A stretch of DNA of 64,000 nt from CAZART01 sp964487555 (GTDB taxonomy: Bacteria; Bacteroidota; Rhodothermia; Rhodothermales; VXPQ01): assembly GCA_964487555.1 (NCBI GenBank), contig CAZART010000001.1, forward strand, positions 112,476 through 176,475, read 5' to 3'. The notes under the pieces were generated by a model. That model searched no databases and had not been told where the DNA came from. It saw only the letters and a list, made by a program, of their open reading frames with translations. Both the position numbers and the translations under genes were made by a program. Positions 36,869-46,129 of the stretch are shown piece by piece (position 1 is the stretch's first letter; every line of letters begins with the position of its first letter).

Positions 36869-38575
36869 TCACATAATCCCCCATTCCCGTTCGAGCCGTT
36901 CGAGCCGGTGATAGGCCGGCTTCGTCTCGCCCGTCGGCTTCGCGAGCAGTCCCCCATTGTCGATGAAGGAGTAGGGGTCGACGAAGTCGTACCAGTTGAT
37001 GGCCTCGATCCAGGGCTTGCTGTAGAGGATGGTGTAGACCTGCTCGAGCCAGTCCGCCTGCAGCTCTTCGTCCCAGTGGCGGTGCCAGCTGTATGGGTAA
37101 TCCGGCAGCGGCATCTCTCCGGTCGCGATCGACTCCACGGTCGGGCCGGACGTGGTACCGATTTCGGTGATCTGAACCGGCCGGCCAAACTTCTCGAGCC
37201 GTTCGATCATGCGGATCGTGTCGGCGAGGTCGCGATATCTATAGTAGAGCTGCTGCCCGGTAATCGTGAACTCGACGCCCGCCTCGTGGCACATTTTGAT
37301 GAACTGGTGCGGCGTGACCGGCTCGACCTCGCCGTCGAATCTGGACGGATCGATGAACTGGATGTAGTCGGACACAAGGCAGCAGTTGTTGATGAGGCGG
37401 TGGACGTGCGGACTCGTGTCTTTGGCCACGTCGCAGATGAGGCCCGCAATCTCGACCATCTGGTCCGGCGTGAGACGGAGCACATTGGAATAGTCGTGCG
37501 CCTCGTTGATCACCTCCCACGCGTACATCTCGTCGCCATAGTGACTTACCACGTCGCGCGTGTGCTTTTCGACGTAATTCAGGAGCTCGGGATAGCTCTT
37601 GTCGATGAGCCACTGGGGCGAACAGCATCCATCCGCCCAGAAAATCGGGCGGCCCTCCACGGCGACGCCGGCATCGCGCAGCTTGCGGAACTGCTCGTCG
37701 CGCAGTTTCCAGTTGTAGACCCCTTCCTGCTCCTCGAACGGCGAATGATAACTCGTTTTCAGATAGTGGGTGATGGTCGCGTAATTGAATACGTTCGTGA
37801 AGCGCTCCATGAACGTTTCCGTGGGCATATACGGATAGCCCTTCGTGTCGCAGCCAATGAAAAAACCGTCTCGCGGCCCGCGAGCCTCTATGTCGTTGCG
37901 CGCCTTGTCGAGTTCGAGCATCTCGCCGCCCCACATGGCGTAATAAAGGGCCTTCTGCGCCTTGCGGGCGCGGTCCTCTTCGCCGGCTGCCTTTGCAGCC
38001 GCCTCGTAGAATTCGTCACTAAGGTCGAGAAAGGCCCGCACCTCACTGGAGGGGACGTATCCGGTCGCGGAGAAGGCGTTCAGGCGCTCGTTGTTTTTGA
38101 CGACGCGCGACTTCGCCAGCTCGTAATTGAGGTTGAACGATCGCGAACCGCTCGACGGCAGGGCGTAGAATTCGCCGCCGTTGTCGGCCGTCATGTAGAT
38201 GAAGCCGAAACCCTCCACGTTCCACCGGACGTTGATACCGAACCTGTCGCGACCCCCGACGTCAGACACCCGAACCCCGTTCTCGCTCGCGAAAATGTTC
38301 GAGTAAAAGGTATCCCAGTGCTCGTCCGAGGAGAAGGCCCATTGCGGAAATTTCCAGTCCTTCTCGCCGATATTCTGAAGATCCTCTACCATCCCGAGGT
38401 GCGGCCCCTCGCCATTCTGCACGACGTACGGCTTGAAGACGAGCTCGCCCTGCTTGGTGGGGCGCCTCGTCCGCCGTGAAGTAAGGATCACGGGGGATCT
38501 CAAAAGCCCGTCGACCGCCACGAGGCTGCCGAGACCCGCGGCGGCGGTCCGCTGAATAAATCGTCGTCTGTCCAT
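36869..38575 (-). CDS. GH10 family glycoside hydrolase (endo-1,4-beta-xylanase-like), copy 2
   Basis: A 568-residue GH10 protein. The Tat signal DRRRFIQRTAAAGLGSL is followed by a beta-rich N-terminal region (about 40-150) and the barrel. The acid/base glutamate is in YAWEVINEAHDYSN and the nucleophile in VQITEIGTTSG, with two conserved cysteine pairs (ADGCCSPQW, INNCCLVSD). It is a full-length paralogue of the gene at 1932-3593 but retains the export signal. A role in xylan or related glycan breakdown is inferred from the family. Confidence 0.85.
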   Translation of the reverse strand: MDRRRFIQRTAAAGLGSLVAVDGLLRSPVILTSRRTRRPTKQGELVFKPYVVQNGEGPHLGMVEDLQNIGEKDWKFPQWAFSSDEHWDTFYSNIFASENGVRVSDVGGRDRFGINVRWNVEGFGFIYMTADNGGEFYALPSSGSRSFNLNYELAKSRVVKNNERLNAFSATGYVPSSEVRAFLDLSDEFYEAAAKAAGEEDRARKAQKALYYAMWGGEMLELDKARNDIEARGPRDGFFIGCDTKGYPYMPTETFMERFTNVFNYATITHYLKTSYHSPFEEQEGVYNWKLRDEQFRKLRDAGVAVEGRPIFWADGCCSPQWLIDKSYPELLNYVEKHTRDVVSHYGDEMYAWEVINEAHDYSNVLRLTPDQMVEIAGLICDVAKDTSPHVHRLINNCCLVSDYIQFIDPSRFDGEVEPVTPHQFIKMCHEAGVEFTITGQQLYYRYRDLADTIRMIERLEKFGRPVQITEIGTTSGPTVESIATGEMPLPDYPYSWHRHWDEELQADWLEQVYTILYSKPWIEAINWYDFVDPYSFIDNGGLLAKPTGETKPAYHRLERLEREWGIM

Positions 38576-38806
38576 GGAGCCGGGAGTTGGATGGATGCCG
38601 TCTATCGCCCATCAGCATAACGGCCCCGACGTAAACCGGCAAGTCTTAGAACGGCATTTAAGACCGGCGGAGGCGGCGGCAAACGAACGTCGCGCGATTG
38701 GCCCGGCGAACATCACGAGGCGCGTTTGTAAAGCGGCGAGCCAGGCCCAGGTAGGCCGGCGTATAGCAGGTGGTTCGCCGGCCGAACATGGCCGTTCGCA
38801 TCGGTA
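38576..38806. other. Intergenic region, no gene recognised
   Basis: About 230 bases between the GH10 gene and a tiny signal-peptide ORF, all on the minus strand. I see only weak frames. Confidence 0.4.
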
Positions 38807-38884
38807 TTAGCGATAAGACCCCCCGACCTCCGCAGCACCCGCGTTCGCGGCCAGCAGCATCAACACGACGAAAAGACCTTTCAT
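38807..38884 (-). pseudogene. Orphan signal-peptide ORF (25 aa)
   Basis: A 25-codon frame that starts in an ATGA overlap with the stop of the upstream sugar dehydrogenase gene and encodes a plausible signal peptide (KGLFVVLMLLAANAGAA), then stops after about eight more residues. It looks like the start of a lost or frameshifted secreted protein, though a functional small leader cannot be excluded. Confidence 0.35.
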
Positions 38885-40359
38885 CGTACGACCAGCATGG
38901 TTCTGGATCCGGATTGCGTGCCGGCACGGAGCGTGTACACGTACACGCCGGCCGCGACGTGGAGGCCGTCGTCCGCCGTGCCGTCCCAATCCGCGGAGTA
39001 GGCGCCGGGCGGCCGATCGCCGGAGATGAGCGTCCGCACGGCTCGGCCGAGCACGTCGTATATGATCAGCTCAACCGGTGCGGCGTGCGAGAGGACGTAG
39101 CGGATGCTCGTCGCGCCCTCGACCGGATTCGGAAAGTTCTGTTCGAGTTCGAAAACGTGCGCCGCAGGAATATCGACTCCCGTCGCGGCCGATGCCTTCG
39201 AGAACCAGTGGATCGTTCCGTTATGATTGACCACGTATAGCTCGTCTTGCTCGTCGAGACCGAAGGACGACACCTTGAGGTTCGTGTCGAAGAGCTGCTC
39301 GTCCGACGTTACGGAGCCGTCCTCATAACGGAGCATCCGGATCGTGCCCGTGCACCAGTCGCTGTAGATGTACGCGCCCTGCAGCTCGGGGCGCCGGGCG
39401 CCGCGGTAAACGTATCCGCCCGTAATTGAATTACAGGAGCCCTGATATTTGCGTTGGGCGACGGGCATTTTGATATCGGAGGTGTTGCAACCCGCCGCAC
39501 GGAAGCATTCCGTCGCCTCCGTCACGGACCAGCCGAGATTGTCGCCCGCCTCGACGAGGTTGATCTCCTCCCACGCCTTCGCGCCGACGTCGGCCAACCA
39601 GAGCCGGTTCGTGGGACCGTCGATGCTGAATCGCCACGGATTGCGTAGGCCGTACGCCCAGATCTCCTCCAGCCAGCCTTCCGTGTTGCCCACGAACGGG
39701 TTGTCCGGGGGGATGCCATACGCTCGGCCGTCGGAGGCGCCGTCCACGTCGATGCGAAGCACGGACGAATGGAGCGTCGCGCGGTTCTGCCCGTTGCCGA
39801 GAGAATCCGGAGGAAACAGAGTTCCGTCGCGTCGGTCGCCGCCGTCGCCCAGACTGATGTAGAGGTAGCCGTCGTTCGGCCCGAACTGCATCATTCCCGC
39901 ATTGTGATTGCCGAAGGGCTGATCCACTTCGAGGAGAACGACCTCGCTTTCCGGATCGGCCCGGGCGGGATCGTCAGGATCGACGACGAACCGTGAGACG
40001 ACCGAACGGTCGGGCATGGACTGCGTGTAGTAGACGTAGAAGTCGCCGTTTTCTTCGTAATCGGGATGGAAGGCAAGACCGAGCAGGCCGGCCTCGTTGT
40101 GGAACCGCGTCAGCTTCGCCGTGAGATCCAGGAAGACGCCCACGTGGCTTTGATTGATCGTAGAGTCGTTCGGAACGACCTTGATGATGCCGTCCTGCTC
40201 GGCGATGAACAAACGGTTCGTGCCGTCGCCTGCGTGGGTCAGGAAGACGGGCGAACGGAATGAGACGATCGGAAACGTCCGGGGCAGCGACAGCGGCGAC
40301 TGGGCGGCCGCCGGATCGGCGAGCATGAAGATGCTTGCGACAAGGAGAAGTCTATTCAT
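38881..40359 (-). CDS. PQQ-dependent sugar dehydrogenase-like protein with type IX sorting domain
   Basis: A 492-residue secreted protein. The ATG at 40359 gives a signal peptide (LLLVASIFMLADPAAAQ). The six-blade propeller (about 25-400) has the soluble glucose/sorbosone dehydrogenase pattern: SPVFLTHAGDGTNRLFIAEQ, LLGLAFHPDY, FGNHNAGMMQFGPDGYLYISLGDGG-like, YGLRNPWRFS and GDNLGWSVTEATECF. The C-terminal 80 residues are a type IX sorting domain (LEQNFPNPVEGATSIRYVL). Likely oxidises a sugar, or binds a ligand, outside the cell; cofactor use is inferred. Confidence 0.85.
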   Translation of the reverse strand: MNRLLLVASIFMLADPAAAQSPLSLPRTFPIVSFRSPVFLTHAGDGTNRLFIAEQDGIIKVVPNDSTINQSHVGVFLDLTAKLTRFHNEAGLLGLAFHPDYEENGDFYVYYTQSMPDRSVVSRFVVDPDDPARADPESEVVLLEVDQPFGNHNAGMMQFGPNDGYLYISLGDGGDRRDGTLFPPDSLGNGQNRATLHSSVLRIDVDGASDGRAYGIPPDNPFVGNTEGWLEEIWAYGLRNPWRFSIDGPTNRLWLADVGAKAWEEINLVEAGDNLGWSVTEATECFRAAGCNTSDIKMPVAQRKYQGSCNSITGGYVYRGARRPELQGAYIYSDWCTGTIRMLRYEDGSVTSDEQLFDTNLKVSSFGLDEQDELYVVNHNGTIHWFSKASAATGVDIPAAHVFELEQNFPNPVEGATSIRYVLSHAAPVELIIYDVLGRAVRTLISGDRPPGAYSADWDGTADDGLHVAAGVYVYTLRAGTQSGSRTMLVVR

Positions 40360-40609
40360 CGCTCGTTCTCGAAAAGCGCGCGACGATTCCGCCGCCGGGG
40401 CGCAGGTTGATCGGGAGGATATCGCTGAGGCCGAGCCGCGACGTCTCGACGGTGACGGCGGCGAGATGGTCGACCACATCTGACGCCGTCTGTGCAGTGT
40501 AGGCGCCAACGCCAAGAAAGTCCATGGGGATGTCGACGTGGCGGGCGTTTTCGCCGTTCAGCACCGCCACGAACAAGTCCGGCTCGCTGCGGCGCGCTTC
40601 GTCCATCAA
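40352..40609 (-). pseudogene. GH97-like glycosidase C-terminal remnant
   Basis: An 85-codon frame whose product looks like only the last part of a GH97 alpha-glucosidase: RRSEPDLFVAVLNGENARH, FLGVGAYTAQ and NLRPGGGIVARF match the C-terminal beta domain of that family. An in-frame stop lies five codons upstream, and the catalytic barrel is absent because the divergent prolyl oligopeptidase gene begins at 40710. It overlaps the next gene start by eight bases. Probably a decayed remnant left by rearrangement. Confidence 0.45.
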
Positions 40610-40709
40610 GATAGCGGGCTATAATGCCGCCCGAAAGCAGATTGAACGTGCCCGCCGTGCCGTATATTCGCGGCGACTCGATATCCATCCCGCCATCACA
40701 TGAGGACTT

Positions 40710-42803
40710 ATGGGACGCCTCCTCTTTTTGCTCGGAATTTGTGCCTTCGGCCTTGGCCCCATTTCTTCTACGGCTCAAGACTTGACGGCGAACGACTCTG
40801 GTGATCCGTATCTCTGGCTCGAGGAAATCGACGGCCGCGAGGCCATGGCGTGGGTGGAGGAACGCAACGCCGCGACGCTCGAGACGCTGAAGGCCCATCC
40901 GAAATTCGATTCGCTGTACGCACAGGTGCTTCGCATACTGAATTCGAATGAGCGGATCGCTTACCCTGCCATTCGGGGCGAATATCTCTACAATTTCTGG
41001 CAAGATGAAGAACACGTTCGCGGGATCTGGCGGCGGACGTCCTGGGCATCCTATCTCGACGGCCGCCCCGAATGGGACGTCCTGCTCGACATCGATTCGC
41101 TCGCCGCTGCGGAGGACACCAATTGGGTATTCAAGGGCTCCAACTGTCTGCCGCCGGCGTACGAGCAGTGTCTGATCAGACTCTCACACGGCGGCGCCGA
41201 TGCGGCGGAGGTGCGCGAATTCGACGTCGCAACCCGCTCCTTCGTGATGGGTGGATTCGCCCTGCCCGAAGCGAAGTCGAGCACGGCCTGGGTGGATGAG
41301 AACACGCTACTCATTTCGACCGATTTCGGCGAGGGCTCGCTCACGACATCGGGCTATCCGGGGACCGTGAGGCGCTGGATGCGTGGCACCGATCTCGCGG
41401 CCGCCGAGACGGTGTTCGAGGGACGGCGGGAGGACGTCGGGGCGTGGGCAAGATCGTTCCGGGTCGGTGACGAGATCCGTCCGCTCATCGCACATCGGCC
41501 GAGTTTTTTCGAGGGCACGCACTACGCCTTCCGCGACGGACGGCTCGTGGCCTTCGACATGCCGAAAGATGCGGATCCGCAGTTTGCCGGTGATCAGATC
41601 GTGATTTATCTGCGCTCCGAATGGACAACCGGCGGCTTTACCTATCCCGTTGGTTCGCTGATCGCAGCCTCCTACAACGATTTCTTGCACGGCGATCCTC
41701 ACTTCCAGACGATTGTCGCGCCGACGGCGCGTCAGACGATCGAAGACGTAAGCACGACGCGCGACTTTGTCCTGGTCACGCTTCTTGACAATGTCGTCGG
41801 CGAGCTGCATCGCTATCGACTCGAAGATGGAAAATGGGTCGGCGAGCGAATCGAGACCCCTTCGCCGGGCAGCGTGAATGTCGTGACGGCGAGCGACGAC
41901 GATAATCGGTTTTTCTTCACGTACAGCAGCTACGTCCAGCCGACGACGCTGTATGCCGTTACAAACGACGGTGAGGCGGACATCGTCCGGCAGCTGCCGG
42001 ATCTTTTCGTCGCGGAGGGCCTCGTCGTCAACCAGTACATGGGGACGTCGTCGGACGGCACGAAAATCCCGTATTTCGTGGTCCATGAGGAGGGGCTGAC
42101 GCCCAACGGGACGCATCCGACCTTGCTGTATGGATACGGCGGTTTTCAGGTCTCTCTCACGCCCGGCTACAGCCCTATTCAAGGCAAGGCCTGGCTGGAG
42201 AACGGCGGCGTCTACGTCGTGGCCAACATCCGCGGAGGGGGCGAATTCGGACCGGCGTGGCATCGATCGGCTCAGAAGGAACACCGTCAGCGGGCGTACG
42301 ACGATTTCATCGCCGTCGCCGAGGACCTGGTCGCTCGGGGAATTACGTCGCCCAGGCACCTCGGCATCCACGGAGGCAGCAACGGCGGCCTTCTCGTCGG
42401 CGCCGTGCTCATGCAGCGGCCGGATCTCTTCGGCGCGGCCGTGGTCGCCGTTCCGCTGCTCGATATGAAGCGTTACAACAAGCTGCTGGCCGGCGCGAGC
42501 TGGATGGCGGAATACGGAAACCCCGACATCCCCGATGAGTGGGCCTACATCTCCAGGTATTCCCCGTATCAGCACGTGCAAGACGATGTCCGCTACCCGC
42601 GTCCACTTTTCGTCACCACCACGCGGGACGACCGAGTACATCCCGGACATGCGCGCAAGATGGCGGCGAAGATGGAAGGGATGGGCCATCCCATCATGTA
42701 CTTCGAGAATACCGAAGGCGGTCACGGCAGCGGGGTGACGCACGAGCAGCAGGCGAAGATGACGGCGGTGATCTACACCTATCTGCTGTCGCAGCTCAAC
42801 TGA
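40710..42803 (+). CDS. Prolyl oligopeptidase family serine protease (S9A)
   Basis: A 697-residue protein with a signal peptide (LLFLLGICAFGLGPISSTAQ), an N-terminal beta-propeller gating domain (about 70-420) and a C-terminal alpha/beta-hydrolase domain. The catalytic Ser lies in HGGSNGGLLVG, the Asp in TRDDRVHPGHA and the His in EGGHGSG. It cleaves short proline-containing peptides, probably in the periplasm. A GAGGACTT precedes the start. The reading frame is complete. Confidence 0.9.
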   Translation: MGRLLFLLGICAFGLGPISSTAQDLTANDSGDPYLWLEEIDGREAMAWVEERNAATLETLKAHPKFDSLYAQVLRILNSNERIAYPAIRGEYLYNFWQDEEHVRGIWRRTSWASYLDGRPEWDVLLDIDSLAAAEDTNWVFKGSNCLPPAYEQCLIRLSHGGADAAEVREFDVATRSFVMGGFALPEAKSSTAWVDENTLLISTDFGEGSLTTSGYPGTVRRWMRGTDLAAAETVFEGRREDVGAWARSFRVGDEIRPLIAHRPSFFEGTHYAFRDGRLVAFDMPKDADPQFAGDQIVIYLRSEWTTGGFTYPVGSLIAASYNDFLHGDPHFQTIVAPTARQTIEDVSTTRDFVLVTLLDNVVGELHRYRLEDGKWVGERIETPSPGSVNVVTASDDDNRFFFTYSSYVQPTTLYAVTNDGEADIVRQLPDLFVAEGLVVNQYMGTSSDGTKIPYFVVHEEGLTPNGTHPTLLYGYGGFQVSLTPGYSPIQGKAWLENGGVYVVANIRGGGEFGPAWHRSAQKEHRQRAYDDFIAVAEDLVARGITSPRHLGIHGGSNGGLLVGAVLMQRPDLFGAAVVAVPLLDMKRYNKLLAGASWMAEYGNPDIPDEWAYISRYSPYQHVQDDVRYPRPLFVTTTRDDRVHPGHARKMAAKMEGMGHPIMYFENTEGGHGSGVTHEQQAKMTAVIYTYLLSQLN

Positions 42804-42992
42804 AGACCATTCGGCGTTGCGCGTGCTTCCTTGGATCCGGGTGAGCACGGCGTCGAAAGCACGCTGCGCGATTTGATCGGAGAGCTTCTCGAGCAGACGA
42901 TCCTGTGCGTCGTGGATGGCGTCAGCGTGACAGACTCCCATCCATCCAATAGATTGGAGCCATCACCGATCCAACAGAAAAACGGAAAAACG

Positions 42993-43928
42993 ATGGCGGT
43001 TATCGGCGTCGATCTGGGCGGCACGAAACTGGCTGCGGCGGCTTTTTCGGCGTACGGCAAGATTCTCGTTCGCATCGTCGAGCCCGTCGACGGGCGCTCG
43101 GGCGATGAGGTCGGAGAGCTGGTGCAGAGGCTTGTGCGCGAGACGATCGAGCGAGCACCCGAGCCGGTTCAGGGCGTGGGCATGTGCGTACCGGGCATTT
43201 TTTATCCGGACACCGGACGCGTATGGGCGCCCAATATCGCCGGCTGGGAGGATTATCCGCTTCGCGACGTGCTGCAGGATGCGCTCGACGTCGGCGTGCG
43301 GATCGAGTGCGACCGGGCCTGCTACATCCTCGGGGAGATTTGGAAGGGCGCCGCGCAAGGATGCACCGATGCGATCTTTCTCGCCGTGGGAACGGGCATC
43401 GGCGCGGGGATCGTCTCCGGCGGTCGCATTCTGAACGGAAAGCGAGGCATTGCCGGGGCCATCGGCTGGATGGCGCTCGACCGTCCCCATCGAAAACGGT
43501 ACGCGATGTGGGGCTGCTTCGAATACGCCGCCTCGGGGGACGGGCTCGCCCGATACGCCGCCGATCTCATGGGTCCGGATTACGAGGGCCGTCTGCGATC
43601 GGCGGAAACGATCTCGGCCCATCACGTCTTCGAAGCGTTCGAGCAGGGCGATCCACTTGCCGTGCTCGTCATCGACAACGCCGTCGAGCTGTGGGGCATG
43701 GCCGTGGCGAATATCGTCAGCCTGTTCAATCCGGAAAAGATTATCTTCGGCGGGGGCGTGTTCGGACCCGCCGTCGTGCTGCTGGACCGCGTCCTCGCCG
43801 AGGCGAAACAGTGGGCGCAGCCGATTGCCGTTCGCGGCGTTACCCTGGAGCCGGCCATGCTCGGTGGCGATGCCGGGCTCTACGGCGCCGCCAAACTGGT
43901 GCTGGACCACCTCGCCGCATCGAGTTAA
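42993..43928 (+). CDS. ROK family sugar kinase
   Basis: A 311-residue ROK protein. The ATG at 42993 puts the phosphate-binding motif VIGVDLGGTKLAAAAF at the N-terminus; the longer frame has no support. The ATP-binding AVGTGIGAGIV and hinge regions are present, and the catalytic Asp sits in the unusual ECDRACYILGE (family usually has NDANxAALGE). The zinc-binding CxCGxxGCxE is reduced to MWGCFEYAASG, so it may lack the structural zinc. It starts an operon with the MFS transporter (13 bases) and SIS protein, which suggests phosphorylation of an imported sugar. The sugar is unknown. Confidence 0.82.
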   Translation: MAVIGVDLGGTKLAAAAFSAYGKILVRIVEPVDGRSGDEVGELVQRLVRETIERAPEPVQGVGMCVPGIFYPDTGRVWAPNIAGWEDYPLRDVLQDALDVGVRIECDRACYILGEIWKGAAQGCTDAIFLAVGTGIGAGIVSGGRILNGKRGIAGAIGWMALDRPHRKRYAMWGCFEYAASGDGLARYAADLMGPDYEGRLRSAETISAHHVFEAFEQGDPLAVLVIDNAVELWGMAVANIVSLFNPEKIIFGGGVFGPAVVLLDRVLAEAKQWAQPIAVRGVTLEPAMLGGDAGLYGAAKLVLDHLAASS

Positions 43929-43941
43929 TCAGAAGAACCTC

Positions 43942-45126
43942 GTGAGCGAATTCCATCGAAAGCACGTCTTCGCGGCGGCCTGCATCGGCATGCTGGTCTT
44001 CGGCATCGTGATGACGGTGCTCGGTACCCTCCTGCCGTCGCTCATCGATCGATTCGACGTCGACATGGCCGCGGCCGGCTCATCCATTACGCTGCTGAGC
44101 ATCGGCATCCTCATCGGCTCCCTCGTCTTTGGTCCGGTCGTCGACCGGTATGGATTTAAGGGCCTGCTCACAACCTGCACGCTCCTCGTCCTTGTGGGCC
44201 TGGAAGCGCTGGCGTTCGCGCCCACATTCGACGCGATGCGTCTGGCGGTGTTTGTAATCGGCATCGGCGGCGGGGTGATCAATGGTGGTACGAATGCGCT
44301 CGTCTCCGACATCAGCGAGGGGGAGCGCAGCGCCGGGTTGAGTCTCCTGGGCGTTTTTTTCGGGATCGGCGCCTTCGGCGTCCCTCTTCTGCTCGGCCTG
44401 CTCCTCGAGACGTTTTCCTACGCGGCGTTGACGGCGGCGATCGGCGCCCCCGTCCTCCTCGCCCTCCTCTACTTCGCGGCGATACGCTTCCCGCGTCCCA
44501 AACAACCGCAGGGATTCCCCATCGCGCAGGGTGCCGCGCTCGTGCGCGATCCGGCACTGCTGCTCCTCGGGGCGATGCTGTTTTTCCAGAGCGGCATCGA
44601 GATCACGACGGGCGGCTGGACGTCAACGTTTTTCCTCGAGGAGCTGTCCGTCGGCGCGGGCAGCGCCGCGTACGCCCTTTCGCTCTTCTGGATCGGAATG
44701 ACGCTCGCGCGACTCGTCCTCGGAGGCGTCCTGAAGCGCACGGATCCGGCGCGCGTGCTGCGGACCTGCATCGGCATCGCGGCAGCGGGCTCGATCATGA
44801 TGATCCTTTCGCAGACGGCCTGGCCGGCCTACGTCGGCATTTTCCTGACCGGCGCCGGACTCGCGGCCGGCTTCCCGGTGGGACTCGGCTACGCCGGAGA
44901 CCTGTATCCCCGCGTCTCCGGCACCGCCTTCAGCGTCCTCTTCGTGATGGCGCTGACCGGCGGATCGTTGTTTCCCTACATCGCCGGCGTCCTCGGTGCC
45001 GAATTCGGTCTCCGCGCCTCGTTCCTGATGACGCCGGTTGCCCTCCTTTGCATGCTGGGCGCCCTGACTCTCGCCCTCCGCCGCATTCGCGCCGCTGCAG
45101 CGGCAAGCCCGCCGGCGGCCGGCTAA
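43942..45126 (+). CDS. MFS sugar transporter
   Basis: A 394-residue major facilitator with twelve helices; the GTG at 43942 lies 13 bases after the kinase gene and gives an N-terminus directly at helix 1. The conserved loop motif is seen in GPVVDRYGFKGLL. Being between a ROK kinase and a SIS-domain protein, it probably imports a monosaccharide or amino sugar. The reading frame continues unbroken upstream through the kinase gene in another frame, which is only a shadow. Confidence 0.8.
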   Translation: MSEFHRKHVFAAACIGMLVFGIVMTVLGTLLPSLIDRFDVDMAAAGSSITLLSIGILIGSLVFGPVVDRYGFKGLLTTCTLLVLVGLEALAFAPTFDAMRLAVFVIGIGGGVINGGTNALVSDISEGERSAGLSLLGVFFGIGAFGVPLLLGLLLETFSYAALTAAIGAPVLLALLYFAAIRFPRPKQPQGFPIAQGAALVRDPALLLLGAMLFFQSGIEITTGGWTSTFFLEELSVGAGSAAYALSLFWIGMTLARLVLGGVLKRTDPARVLRTCIGIAAAGSIMMILSQTAWPAYVGIFLTGAGLAAGFPVGLGYAGDLYPRVSGTAFSVLFVMALTGGSLFPYIAGVLGAEFGLRASFLMTPVALLCMLGALTLALRRIRAAAAASPPAAG

Positions 45127-45171
45127 CCTTTTCCACTGTCGACACTCCACCCTCTACGCTCCACCGCTCAC

Positions 45172-45933
45172 ATGCTCGCGAAGACCTGGCTCGCCGCCAC
45201 CCGTTCGATCATCGACCGCATCGAAGAGACCCAAACCGACATCATCCAAAAGGCCGCCATGCTCATGGCCGACTCGATCGAGGCCGAACGGTGGGTGCAC
45301 ACTTTCGGATGCGGTCACGCAACGCTGCCCGTCGAAGAGATGTACCCTCGGATCGGCGGGTTCGTGGGCTTTCATCCGATGATCGAACTCCCCCTCACCT
45401 TCTTCACGCACATCACGGGCGAGATGGGGATCCATCAATTTCTCTTCCTCGAGCGCACAGAAGGCTACGGCCGGCAGATCATGAAGAGCTACGACTTCGA
45501 TGCGCGCGATACGATGTGGATTTTTTCGCACTCCGGCATCAATCCCATCAACATAGACATTGCGCTGCGAGCGAAGGAACTGGGCATGAAAGTAGTCGTG
45601 GCCGGATCGGCACAGGCCTTCGCCGATATGGAAACGAGGCACTCGTCCGGAAAGAAGGTGTTCGACCTCGCCGACGTGCTCATCGACACGTGTGTCCCGG
45701 CCATAGACGCGACGGTCGACCTCCAGAACCATCAAGACCGGATCGGTCCGACCTCGACGATGGCCTTCATTACGGTCGTTTGGATGACGATCACGACCGT
45801 GGCGGAGATGCTGGCGGACCGGGGCGTCGATCTCTACATCCATCCATCTCACAACGTCCCCGGCGATACGACGGCCCACGAACGGCTGGACCGCGCGCTC
45901 GCGGCGTACAAGAAGCGCAGCGCGGGATTATAG
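45172..45933 (+). CDS. SIS-domain protein (UPF0309-like)
   Basis: A 253-residue protein with a SIS (sugar isomerase) fold. It shows the phosphosugar-binding segments VHTFGCGHATLPVEEMYPR, MWIFSHSGINPINIDIAL and HPSHNVPGDTTAHERL of the UPF0309 group. Family proteins are predicted to isomerise or bind a phosphosugar. It ends the ROK-MFS operon, 45 bases after the transporter, so it likely acts on the phosphorylated product. Confidence 0.8.
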   Translation: MLAKTWLAATRSIIDRIEETQTDIIQKAAMLMADSIEAERWVHTFGCGHATLPVEEMYPRIGGFVGFHPMIELPLTFFTHITGEMGIHQFLFLERTEGYGRQIMKSYDFDARDTMWIFSHSGINPINIDIALRAKELGMKVVVAGSAQAFADMETRHSSGKKVFDLADVLIDTCVPAIDATVDLQNHQDRIGPTSTMAFITVVWMTITTVAEMLADRGVDLYIHPSHNVPGDTTAHERLDRALAAYKKRSAGL

Positions 45934-46129
45934 ATCGTCAGAGCTCGGCGAAGTGGAGGGCGGAGCGCGGTTGAAGAGAGGTACAGCGCGTGGAGGGTGA
46001 GGGCGCGGCGCAGCGTTGTTGAGACCCGAGCGCCGGGCCTGAAGTGCTAAACTAAAATTCTAGAGTATGCAGTCACTAAGTCTCCTGGTATCTGCGGACG
46101 TTTGCGCGGAAGCGTGGGTGCGCAACCGC

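Noticed and set aside
41307..42941. 544-codon minus-strand frame opposite the prolyl oligopeptidase
   Set aside because: Composition is that of a shadow frame in GC-rich DNA; the plus strand carries all catalytic motifs of an S9 peptidase.
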